64,000 bases of DNA from Pseudoxanthomonas mexicana (GTDB lineage: Bacteria > Pseudomonadota > Gammaproteobacteria > Xanthomonadales > Xanthomonadaceae): NCBI RefSeq assembly GCF_010093385.1, contig NZ_PDWV01000016.1, forward strand, positions 1 through 64,000, read 5' to 3'. Shown one piece after another: positions 55,451-64,000 of this stretch. Position numbers and translations under genes: made by a program. Positions within the stretch are counted from its first letter, which is position 1. Each line of letters opens with the position of its first letter. The notes beneath the pieces are model-generated. The model did not search any database. It saw only the letters and a program-made list of their open reading frames with translations, and was not told the origin of the DNA.

Positions 55451-55893
55451 GCCCTGCTCCCCATTCCACTCCCGTGTCTCCAGCATACGGATCAGCAGGC
55501 CCGCAGACGATCTACCTCCTGAGCCACGGCAAGTTCGCCCTGGCGGGTCCACCGCTTGTGCCGGTTTCACACGGGCTGTCAGTCGGGCTCAACCCTTGGC
55601 TCAGACCCGGAAGCCGTTGATTTTAACTATTATTTTCAGCCACTTAGTTGCAGCGAACCCTAACTCACAATGCAAGGGGCGGAGATTCGGCGGAAACGCG
55701 GACGAACCTCATTCCCCGCTACACCAAAGCTGAGCTAGAGGGGCGGGGGGGGGGCGGGGACCACGAGGCCTAGGGCCTAGACTTCCCTTAGCTTGCTTGA
55801 CACTCCTTTGCAGGCGCAATGGAATGCAGCAAAGTCGGCGGCTTCAACAACCTTTGAGACGTCCTTAGCAGCGTCTAGTCCACTCTTGGAAGA
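55451..55893. other. Intergenic region with poly-G tract
   Basis: 443 bases between the ATPase and BRCT genes, which diverge. It holds a run of ten G (55,745-55,754) inside a G-rich patch. Just before it, on the minus strand, GCCCCTC-TA-GCTCAG resembles a tRNA 5-prime end, but the rest does not fold as a tRNA. No gene was recognised. Confidence 0.4.
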
Positions 55894-56796
55894 ATGATCA
55901 TGCATCCAGATCAGCAGCCGTACGCTAAGTTCACAGGCAAGGCTCGTCTAGATAGATCAATCAACTCACTTCTTGGCATCATTGAGGGAATTGCCATTGA
56001 TGGGCGCATCAACGAGCTTGAGGTCAGCTACCTCAACATATGGCTTGAAGAGCACGAAGAGCTGAGAGATCTACATCCGTTCAACGAATTTGGGCCGCTA
56101 GTATCGGCAGCCTTAAGCGACGGGGTACTCGATCCTGAAGAACGAGAAGACATTGTGTGGCTTTGCGAGAGGCTGCGGTCGCAAGAGTTCTACGATCAAA
56201 CAACGTCCGATCTCCAGCGACTTCACGCAATACTTGGCGGCATAGTCGCGGACACTAAGATTACCGAAGAAGAGCTCAGGGGACTGTCTGAGTGGATGGA
56301 GCAGCATCCTCATTTGAGATCCTGCTGGCCATTCGATGAGATAGGTAGCTTGATAACCGGCGTGCTTGCGGACAAGAGGATAGATCCCCATGAGCACGAC
56401 CTACTCAGCTCCTTCTTCGCTGAGTTCACCGCGCTTCTAGACTCTAAAACAATAGTGAAGGCACCCGTTACTGAGCCAGAGTCAGGCCAAGTCGTTGGAC
56501 TATGCGCAGTCGATCCCGAGATTTTGTTTGAGAATCGCGGATTCTGCTTTACCGGAGCATCTAATCGATTCACGCGCTCACAGCTTGAACATATCGTCTC
56601 TCGCCTTGGAGGGACAAGCCATGCGAGTCCCTCAAAGAAAGTCCACTACGTGGTTATCGGAGCCGAGGGGAACCAATGCTGGGCTTACTCGTGCTATGGG
56701 CGCAAAGTGGAGAAAGCGATCAAGCTGCGCAAGGAGGGCGTACGAGTCGTAATTGTGCACGAACTGGATTTCCATGACGCTGTTGCAAACTACTGA
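55894..56796 (+). CDS. BRCT-domain protein with TerB-like acidic N-terminus
   Basis: 300 residues; an ATG two codons further on has better spacing to GGAAGA. Residues about 208-290 form a BRCT domain of the DNA-ligase/RFC type (ENRGFCFTGASNRFTRSQLEHIVSRLGG, KVHYVVIGAEG, RVVIVHELDF). The N-terminal 190 residues contain three similar segments with the pattern D-x-x-I/L-x-x-x-E (IDGRINELEVSYL, SDGVLDPEEREDI, ADTKITEEELRGL; also ADKRIDPHEHDLL), like the acidic loops of TerB proteins. BRCT domains bind phosphopeptides or DNA ends. A role in sensing DNA damage is inference. Confidence 0.75.
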   Translation: MIMHPDQQPYAKFTGKARLDRSINSLLGIIEGIAIDGRINELEVSYLNIWLEEHEELRDLHPFNEFGPLVSAALSDGVLDPEEREDIVWLCERLRSQEFYDQTTSDLQRLHAILGGIVADTKITEEELRGLSEWMEQHPHLRSCWPFDEIGSLITGVLADKRIDPHEHDLLSSFFAEFTALLDSKTIVKAPVTEPESGQVVGLCAVDPEILFENRGFCFTGASNRFTRSQLEHIVSRLGGTSHASPSKKVHYVVIGAEGNQCWAYSCYGRKVEKAIKLRKEGVRVVIVHELDFHDAVANY

Positions 56797-57041
56797 GAGG
56801 TCGAACCAACGGGCGATGATTACGAAGTTCGAGTAACTACTGCGCGACAGTTCCCTCGCAGCGAAGTAACTCTAGGCTGTAGCGTTCGTAGTCGCCGATG
56901 ATGCTTTCGCACGCCCGACACAAAAGATAGGGCATAGGCGCGGCGATCCTCAGAAAGATCAGGCAAATGTACTGCCGCCGATGTCACGTCTGCACACCTT
57001 AAACTACGTAGCCGGATTGCGCTCACCCCATTGGACCGCCA

Positions 57042-57881
57042 ATGCTGACCAGCTTCACTCGCCGACACAAGCTCGACTACGAACCATGCAAACTGCGGTA
57101 CAAATTCGTACCCGCCGCATTCCGCTACGACCTACTCAAGACCGTTCTGGAACGGATCCACGACAGCGAGGACGGGCACCTACGCGAATACGGCGTCTAT
57201 CGCCACCTGTCGGTGATGGTCAACAAGGACTACGAGCGGTTGGTCGGCGAGGACACCATCAACGAGTTTTACAGCAGCGACCTGCTTGTGGACCTAGTGC
57301 TGACCGCGCAGTGGCATGAAGTGCTGAGCATGGTCGAGGCGCTCATCGCCATTCGGCGGCTGAAGCGAAGGGAGGCGAACGACCTGTTCGACTACCACCA
57401 CATCGGCTACGAAGCCACGGATCACGGTGCCGGAACCGTGCAGGTCGAGGTCAAGTACGACGCATTGGTGGAAGAAGTCGATCGGGCGGAGGAGGCCGCG
57501 TCCCAACACCCGGCGATCGCCGCGCTGCTGCGCGATGCGCGGCAGGCCCTGGTCGCGCCGAAGGAAGTGTCCGCCGAAAACTCGATCACGAACTCGATGA
57601 AGGCCATCGAGGGCTACCTGAAGGCCTGGCTTGCCGAGAAAGGCGTCAAAGCCTCGACCTTAGGCGAAGCCGTGAAGGAGATCCGGAGCAGAAAGCTCGT
57701 CGATACGACGATCGCCAACGCCTTAGAACAGTTTTACATCTACCGGAACAAGCAGCCGAACATCGGCCATGGTAGCGTTGCCCCCTCCGATGCTGGCCAC
57801 AGCGAAGCGCTGCTGGTGCTGGACATGGCATCGAGCTTCATCAACTACTTCCATCGGCTGGATGGCAACAGCCCTCCTTGA
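57042..57881 (+). CDS. Abortive-infection-like protein with Abi_C (HEPN-type) end
   Basis: 279 residues. The C-terminal 100 residues fit the Abi_C family: SITNSMKAIEGYLKAWLAEKG, LVDTTIANALEQFYIYRNKQ, then GHGSVAPSDAGHSEALLVLDMASSFINYF. In this family an RNK....HG segment is conserved and belongs to the HEPN-like fold of putative RNases. The N-terminal 120 residues are unrecognised. It stands alone on the plus strand inside the defence-like region, next to the integrase gene. A suicide-type antiphage role is the family-based expectation, not shown here. Confidence 0.7.
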   Translation: MLTSFTRRHKLDYEPCKLRYKFVPAAFRYDLLKTVLERIHDSEDGHLREYGVYRHLSVMVNKDYERLVGEDTINEFYSSDLLVDLVLTAQWHEVLSMVEALIAIRRLKRREANDLFDYHHIGYEATDHGAGTVQVEVKYDALVEEVDRAEEAASQHPAIAALLRDARQALVAPKEVSAENSITNSMKAIEGYLKAWLAEKGVKASTLGEAVKEIRSRKLVDTTIANALEQFYIYRNKQPNIGHGSVAPSDAGHSEALLVLDMASSFINYFHRLDGNSPP

Positions 57882-58242
57882 TTGACCGCCGCGGCCCTAC
57901 TTGGGCAATCGGAGCGCTGGCTGGCCGCAGCAAAGATGCGCAATGCGTCAGCTATCGCGGCCTCCGACAGAGATGTCCCGACCTCTTACCCCGTGCCCTC
58001 GCGGGTGAAGGTAGCTACTGGCAATAGATGTGGGGCGAATCACCAGCGCTTCAGCGGAGATTTGGGATAACTCGCTCCCTCACCAGGTCCATTTTCAAGC
58101 ACCGCTTTCATGGCGGTAACGCCGTCGGTAACTTAGAAGATCCACTCCACTGAATTTTATGAGATTCAATATCTTATTTGAGTTGTTTGGGAGCACCCAT
58201 AGCGCGTTGCACACAGCACATCACTGAGCATCGCACGAAGCC
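57882..58242. other. Intergenic region, no gene recognised
   Basis: 361 bases between the convergent Abi_C-like and integrase genes. No coding pattern, strong hairpin or repeat was recognised. Base composition is more AT-rich around 58,130-58,200. Confidence 0.4.
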
Positions 58243-59457
58243 TTACGCCACCTTCTTGCGAATTGACGCAACCTTCTTCTCAGAATTCCGCAAGCTATCC
58301 AGATAGTCGGCCCAACCCTGCATCATCTTTCTGCGTTCCGGCAGATGCGCAGTGCGGTTATACGCGCGCCCCAGAGGATCGCGCACGGCATGCGCCAGTT
58401 GGTGCTCGATGTAATCCGGACGAAACCCCAGGACTTCATCCAACACGGTGCGCGCCATCGCGCGAAAGCCGTGACCTACAATGGTTTCGCCATCAAACCC
58501 CAGATTGCGAAGGGCAGCATTGACCGTGTTCTCGCTCATGGGGCGGTCGGAGCTACGTACGCCCGGAAACACGTAAGCGCTACGCTTCGTCAATGGCCAG
58601 AGCTCCTCCAGCACGGCAGCAGCTTGTGTGGACAAGGGCACGATATGCGCCGTCTTAGTCTTGCTGGTTATGTAGCGCCACTCGCGGGCATCCAAGTCGA
58701 TATCTGCCCACTTGGCCTGTCGCAGTTCGCCAGGCCGCACGAAAAGCATAGGAGCGAGCCTGAGGGCTGCGCAGGTCACAGGTGAGCCCTGGTAGGCCCA
58801 CAGCGCGCGCAAAAGCTCGCCGATTCGATCAGGCTCGGTAAGGCTGGCAAAGTGCTTTGTCTGTGGCTGCTCAAGTGCACCCGCAAGATCGTCAGCGGGA
58901 TTTCGTTGGGCCCTGCCAGTAGCGATCGCATAGCGAAAAACTCGTCCTGCATGAGACCGCGCACGGTGGGCGGTCTCCACGATGCCCCTCTGTTCGAGCT
59001 TCCGCAGGGCTGCCAGGAGAATGGGGGCGCTGACGTCAGCAATGGGCATATCGCAAATTGACGCCAGATCCTTCTCGATCAGGCGCCGCTCTCGCTTCAC
59101 AGATCCTGGACTGAGACCTTCCTTCGCGCGCTTGGCCAACAACTCCAGCCCGATAGATCCGAATGTACTGTTCGCCCGCTCAGCCTGCACGGCCCGTTCG
59201 GCTCGAGCCACATGAGCCGGATTGGCGCCCCCCTTAAGCAAGGCGCGCAGCTTGTCGCGTTCAGCGCGCGCCTGCATGAGCGACAGCGCAGGGTACTCGC
59301 CCATCGTCACGATGCTTGGCTTACCCGCGTAGCGGTAGCGGTAGCGCCAAACCTTTGCGCCCGTGGGGCGAACCTCAATACATAGGCCATTGGAATCGGC
59401 CACCCTGTGGGAGGCTTCCTTGGACTTCAGCGCGCGCAGCTTGGTATCCGTAAGCAT
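58243..59457 (-). CDS. P4-type tyrosine integrase (DUF4102)
   Basis: 404 residues, the usual length. The N-terminal DUF4102 arm-binding domain begins MLTDTKLRALKSKEASHRVAD. Catalytic residues are present: Arg241 (RPGELRQAKW), His329 and Arg332 (GHGFRAMART), the EHQLAHAV box and Tyr366 (AYNRTAHLPERR). It catalyses site-specific integration, typically into tRNA 3-prime ends, and its gene starts 177 bases from such an end here. It looks functional. Confidence 0.95.
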   Translation of the reverse strand: MLTDTKLRALKSKEASHRVADSNGLCIEVRPTGAKVWRYRYRYAGKPSIVTMGEYPALSLMQARAERDKLRALLKGGANPAHVARAERAVQAERANSTFGSIGLELLAKRAKEGLSPGSVKRERRLIEKDLASICDMPIADVSAPILLAALRKLEQRGIVETAHRARSHAGRVFRYAIATGRAQRNPADDLAGALEQPQTKHFASLTEPDRIGELLRALWAYQGSPVTCAALRLAPMLFVRPGELRQAKWADIDLDAREWRYITSKTKTAHIVPLSTQAAAVLEELWPLTKRSAYVFPGVRSSDRPMSENTVNAALRNLGFDGETIVGHGFRAMARTVLDEVLGFRPDYIEHQLAHAVRDPLGRAYNRTAHLPERRKMMQGWADYLDSLRNSEKKVASIRKKVA

Positions 59458-59634
59458 GTGAGTCAGCCATTGGTGAGTCAGAGCAATAGCCTGTCGCTCT
59501 ATGACTCACAGCCTGACTCACTTCCATTCTGGATGCAACCGGACACTGGTGGACGAGGACGGATGCCTTTCGCCAGTATTCTCTCTGATTTCCAGCGACT
59601 ACCGGACGAACCCGGATGTTCTCGGACTGCTTTT

Positions 59635-59710
59635 TGGTGGGCCCACCAGGACTCGAACCTGGAACCAAAGGATTATGAGTCCTCTGCTCTAACCATTGAG
59701 CTATAGGCCC
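59635..59710 (-). tRNA. tRNA with CAT anticodon (tRNA-Ile2 or elongator tRNA-Met); probable att site at its 3-prime end
   Basis: The minus strand folds as a complete tRNA. The acceptor GGGCCTA pairs with TGGGCCC, followed by A and an encoded CCA. The D-stem is GCTC/GAGC, the anticodon stem GAGGA/TCCTT with loop CTCATAA, and the T-stem CCAGG/CCTGG with TTCGAGT. The short D-loop (AATGGTTA) and ACTCATAATC context resemble lysidine-type tRNA-Ile2 more than tRNA-Met. The 3-prime end faces the integrase, so the tRNA probably serves as the attachment site. No second copy of its 3-prime end was found by eye in the window. Confidence 0.93.
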
Positions 59711-59942
59711 GTTGCGCCGGAATTGTACCGGATGAGGCCAGGTCGATTGCGGGGCGGTTGGGCACCGTGCAGCTGCAGGGCGCGCGCAAAGGACAATGGC
59801 ACCGAAGTCTCTTCTGGGGCGCGCTCCTGAGTGCGTCCCGTCGCTGCATGCGGTTCTCCGACCGTGGCGAGCCGCGCGATGTAGAGCGCGTGATCCGATG
59901 ACCCTGACAAGGCGCCGCCGCACGCAGGACGCGTCGATGCAC

Positions 59943-59970
59943 AAAAAAAACGCGGCCCCGAAGGGCCGCG
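59943..59970 (-). terminator. Intrinsic terminator of rpoD
   Basis: On the minus strand CGCGGCCC-TTCG-GGGCCGCG is followed by eight T, 28 bases beyond the rpoD stop codon. Between this and the tRNA (59,711-59,942) no gene was recognised. Confidence 0.92.
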
Positions 59971-59998
59971 CCTGGATGGTGCGGAACCGCGCGTTGCG

Positions 59999-61852
<1,854 letters not shown>

Positions 61853-61893
61853 GGAGGTTGCGCCACCGGGGAGTAAGGAAGGGAGAACCCCGT

Positions 61894-61902
61894 ATTATAC
61901 CA
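61894..61902 (-). promoter_or_regulatory. Extended -10 promoter element for rpoD
   Basis: On the minus strand TGGTATAAT is an extended -10 (TGnTATAAT), about 45 bases before the rpoD ATG. No clear -35 was seen, which is usual for extended -10 promoters. Confidence 0.55.
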
Positions 61903-61953
61903 GCGCGGACCGGGTTGGGTTCCTGAATCCCGGCCGCCGACAAGGGAAGAACG

Positions 61954-62394
61954 TCACGGCCGCAGCAGGAAGGTCACCGGCCCGTCGTTGACGAGGCTGA
62001 TCACCATATGGGCCCCGAAGCGGCCGGTTTCCACCCGCCCTGCATGCTTTTGCTGGCAGATGTCGACCAGTCGGTTGAATCCCTGTTCAGCTTCCGCGGG
62101 CGGGGCGGCGGTGGTGAAGCTGGGTCGCATGCCGGAGCGCGTATCCGCGGCCAGGGTGAACTGGCTGACCAGCAGCAGCCCGCCCCCGGTATCGGCAAGG
62201 GAGCGGTTCATCCTGCCGGCTTCGTCGGCGAACACCCGGTACCCCAGCAGGCGCTCGGCCATGCGGGCGATCTGGGCCTCCCCGTCGCCCGGTTCCACGC
62301 CCACCAGCGCCAGCAGGCCCGCTTCGATGGTCCCGACGACCTCGCCCTCCACGGTGACGGTGGCCGAGGTGACGCGCTGGATCAGGGACAGCAT
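61954..62394 (-). CDS. dtd: D-aminoacyl-tRNA deacylase Dtd
   Basis: 146 residues, standard length. The N-terminus MLSLIQRVTSATVTVEG, the catalytic SQFTLAAD motif and the NDGPVTF motif (carrying Gly-Pro) are intact. It hydrolyses D-aminoacyl-tRNAs in the cytoplasm. It lies upstream of rpoD on the same strand but rpoD has its own promoter element between them. Confidence 0.96.
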   Translation of the reverse strand: MLSLIQRVTSATVTVEGEVVGTIEAGLLALVGVEPGDGEAQIARMAERLLGYRVFADEAGRMNRSLADTGGGLLLVSQFTLAADTRSGMRPSFTTAAPPAEAEQGFNRLVDICQQKHAGRVETGRFGAHMVISLVNDGPVTFLLRP

Positions 62395-62488
62395 GGCGAG
62401 GCTCCGCGGGACGGAGCGACAGCATAGCCGCAGCCCCTGTCCGCCCCGGCGCGCCGGGGGTTACCGGCCGGTTGGCTACACTGGCCGC

Positions 62489-63388
62489 ATGAAACCGGCC
62501 ACCCTCGCCTCCCTGGCTTACCACGCCGCCGCCCTGGTCGGCCGTCTTCCCTGGTCCTGGCTGCGCGCGCTCGGCGATGCGATGGCCTGGGCTTGGCGCC
62601 GGTCCGACGCGCGCGAGAGCCGGGTGGCACGACGCAACCTGGAGATCGCCTTTCCGGACCTGCTGCCCGGCCAGCGCGAGGACCTCCATCAGGCCATCCT
62701 GCGCACCACGGCCCGCCAGGCGCTGGAGACGCTGCGCTTCTGGACCCGGCCGCCCGCCGAGAACCTGCGCCTGCTGCGTGAGCGGCATGGCGAAGCGCTG
62801 TACGACGCGGCCCTGGCCAGCGGCAAGGGCGTGATCGTGGCCGCGCCGCATTTCGGCAACTGGGAACTGCTCAACCAGTGGCTGGCCTCGCGCGGGCCCA
62901 TCGCGATCGTCTACCGCCCGCCGGAGTCTCCGGTGGGCGACGCCTTCCTGCTGCGGGTGCGTGGCGCGGACAACATCCGCCAGGTGCGGGCCGAGGGCCC
63001 TGCCGTGCGCCAGCTGTGGAAGGTCCTGAAGGATGGCGGCGCGGTGGGCATCCTGCCCGACCAGCAGCCCAAGGCCGGCGATGGCGAGTTCGCTCCCTTC
63101 TTCGGTACGCAGGCACTGACGATGACGCTGGTCTCGCGCCTGGCCGAACGCACCGGCGCGACGGTGCTGTTCGCCTGGTGCGAGCGGATCGGCCCCGGTC
63201 CCGACTTCGCGCTGCATGTGGAACCGGCCCCGCCCGGCATCGCCGATCCGGATCCGGTCGCCGCGGTGACCGTACTCAACCAGGCCGTCGAGCGCATCGC
63301 GCGCCGCGACCCCGCGCAGTACCAGTGGACCTACAAACGCTATACCCTGCGGCCGGAGGGCAGCGGCGAGGACAATCCCTACCGCTGA
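62489..63388 (+). CDS. Lipid A biosynthesis acyltransferase (LpxL/HtrB family)
   Basis: 299 residues. A short N-terminal membrane-associated region precedes the acyltransferase core, with catalytic HFGNWE (His121, Glu126), RPPESPVGDAF, and GILPDQQPKAGDGEFAPFFG. It transfers a secondary acyl chain to Kdo2-lipid IVA at the inner membrane. LpxL (lauroyl) or LpxM cannot be told apart here. It is divergent from dtd. Confidence 0.92.
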   Translation: MKPATLASLAYHAAALVGRLPWSWLRALGDAMAWAWRRSDARESRVARRNLEIAFPDLLPGQREDLHQAILRTTARQALETLRFWTRPPAENLRLLRERHGEALYDAALASGKGVIVAAPHFGNWELLNQWLASRGPIAIVYRPPESPVGDAFLLRVRGADNIRQVRAEGPAVRQLWKVLKDGGAVGILPDQQPKAGDGEFAPFFGTQALTMTLVSRLAERTGATVLFAWCERIGPGPDFALHVEPAPPGIADPDPVAAVTVLNQAVERIARRDPAQYQWTYKRYTLRPEGSGEDNPYR

Positions 63389-63411
63389 AGGGGATGGACA
63401 AGGGGGAATCG

Positions 63412-64000
63412 ATGCGCGTGCGCAGATGGCTGACAGGATGGTTGGCGGGGTGGGTCGTGGTTCCGGCGATGGCAGCGCAGGGACCATCCGCGCTGAACGA
63501 GGTTTCGCAGGCATGGGACCGCTATGCGGAACTGAGCAGCCAGGAGAAACCCGAGAGTGTCGATCTGCTGGCGGCGTCCAGCCTGGTCCACTTCGGCTTC
63601 CTGCGCGACATGGCGCTCTATGCCTCGCCGGAACAACTGCGCCGGCTGCCCAGCGGCGACCGCATCGTGGTCTACCTGCTGCGCGCCACCCAGCCGCCCG
63701 CGGCGCTGAAGGCGATGGACGACCGTGCGGTGGCGCGACTGTGCCTGGTCGAGGGTTGGTCCGGGGTGGAATCCGCCACCGACGACCAGCCGCTCATGAC
63801 GCTGTCCAATGTCACCGTGATCGACGACCTGGCGGTGGGGGAAGTGGCACCGCCGACGGAGAGCCAGTTCCAGTTCGGCCCGGTCCTGGTGCGCGAGGGC
63901 GGACAGTGGCGGTACCGCTACGAATCGATGATGCCGGACGTCTCGGCCTTCATGGACCAGGCCTTCCGGCAGTCCGGGCTGGGCGAGGTGCGCAGCATGG
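63412..64000 (+). CDS. Exported protein of unknown function, cut by window end
   Basis: The open frame runs from the ATG at 63,412 (AGGGGGAATCG upstream) to the end of the window, 196 codons so far. An in-frame ATG at 63,394 has a weaker site. The N-terminus is a signal peptide (RRWLTGWLAGWVVVPAMAAQ). The rest is alpha/beta with phrases such as LAASSLVHFGFLRDMALYASPEQLRRLP and GGQWRYRYESMMPD. It follows the acyltransferase gene by 23 bases. Not recognised. Confidence 0.75.
   Translation, partial: MRVRRWLTGWLAGWVVVPAMAAQGPSALNEVSQAWDRYAELSSQEKPESVDLLAASSLVHFGFLRDMALYASPEQLRRLPSGDRIVVYLLRATQPPAALKAMDDRAVARLCLVEGWSGVESATDDQPLMTLSNVTVIDDLAVGEVAPPTESQFQFGPVLVREGGQWRYRYESMMPDVSAFMDQAFRQSGLGEVRSM

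Noticed and set aside
55711-55750. tRNA-like 5-prime half on the minus strand (GCCCCTC-TA-GCTCAG)
   Set aside because: No matching D-stem partner, anticodon arm or T-arm follows, so it does not fold as a tRNA. At most it is a fragment.

Overview
The window looks like a chromosome segment of a GC-rich gammaproteobacterium of the Xanthomonadaceae/Lysobacteraceae type. The right end carries ordinary housekeeping genes: rpoD with a 617-residue Xanthomonas-like RpoD, dtd, and a lauroyl acyltransferase gene. The species cannot be fixed from the sequence alone.

Layout. (1) 1-19,943, plus strand: a long polyhydroxyalkanoate (PHA) locus. It holds phaC, a FabI-like reductase, phasin, phaB, phaA, a DUF3141 PhaC-like hydrolase, a MaoC-phosphotransacetylase fusion, two short-chain dehydrogenases and ackA. 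A four-gene efflux set (OprM-like, HlyD, RbbA-like, YhhJ-like) sits inside it. The leader has a perfect FNR-type box. (2) 20,046-25,035: a lipase-like lipoprotein, then an ohr-ohrR-gpx peroxide-defence cassette bracketed by two degraded IS3-family fragments. (3) 25,036-32,365: a minus-strand cluster of six small envelope proteins (lipoproteins, a thioredoxin-fold protein, a small membrane protein), divergent from a large fusion of winged helix, Ser/Thr kinase, membrane segment and TPR-like region. (4) 32,621-40,700: mobile-element genes, namely AlpA, a DUF3987 helicase-like protein, a short MobA/MobL relaxase, an XRE regulator, RadC-like and DUF932 proteins, and another lipoprotein trio. (5) 41,259-57,881: a dense defence-like region. 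It has a putative PD-(D/E)XK nuclease facing a four-gene operon (membrane-anchored TerB protein, DUF2791/BrxD-like ATPase, BrxHI-like SF2 helicase, UPF1-like SF1 helicase), then an AAA ATPase with a CxxC hook-like motif and an RNxxxH motif, a BRCT protein and an Abi_C-like protein. (6) 58,243-59,710: a P4-type integrase next to the 3-prime end of a CAT-anticodon tRNA, the classic edge of a genomic island. (7) 59,711-64,000: core chromosome.

How the parts work together. PhaA and PhaB make 3-hydroxybutyryl-CoA from acetyl-CoA, PhaC polymerises it, the phasin coats the granule, and Pta/AckA link acetyl-CoA to acetyl phosphate and acetate. The FNR box suggests control of this pathway by oxygen. 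The island next to the tRNA carries mobility genes and an assembly of helicases, ATPases and nuclease candidates. The TerB/BrxD-like/BrxHI-like/SF1-helicase operon matches no named complete defence system I recognise and is the best candidate here for an undescribed one. The left end of the island was not found in the window.
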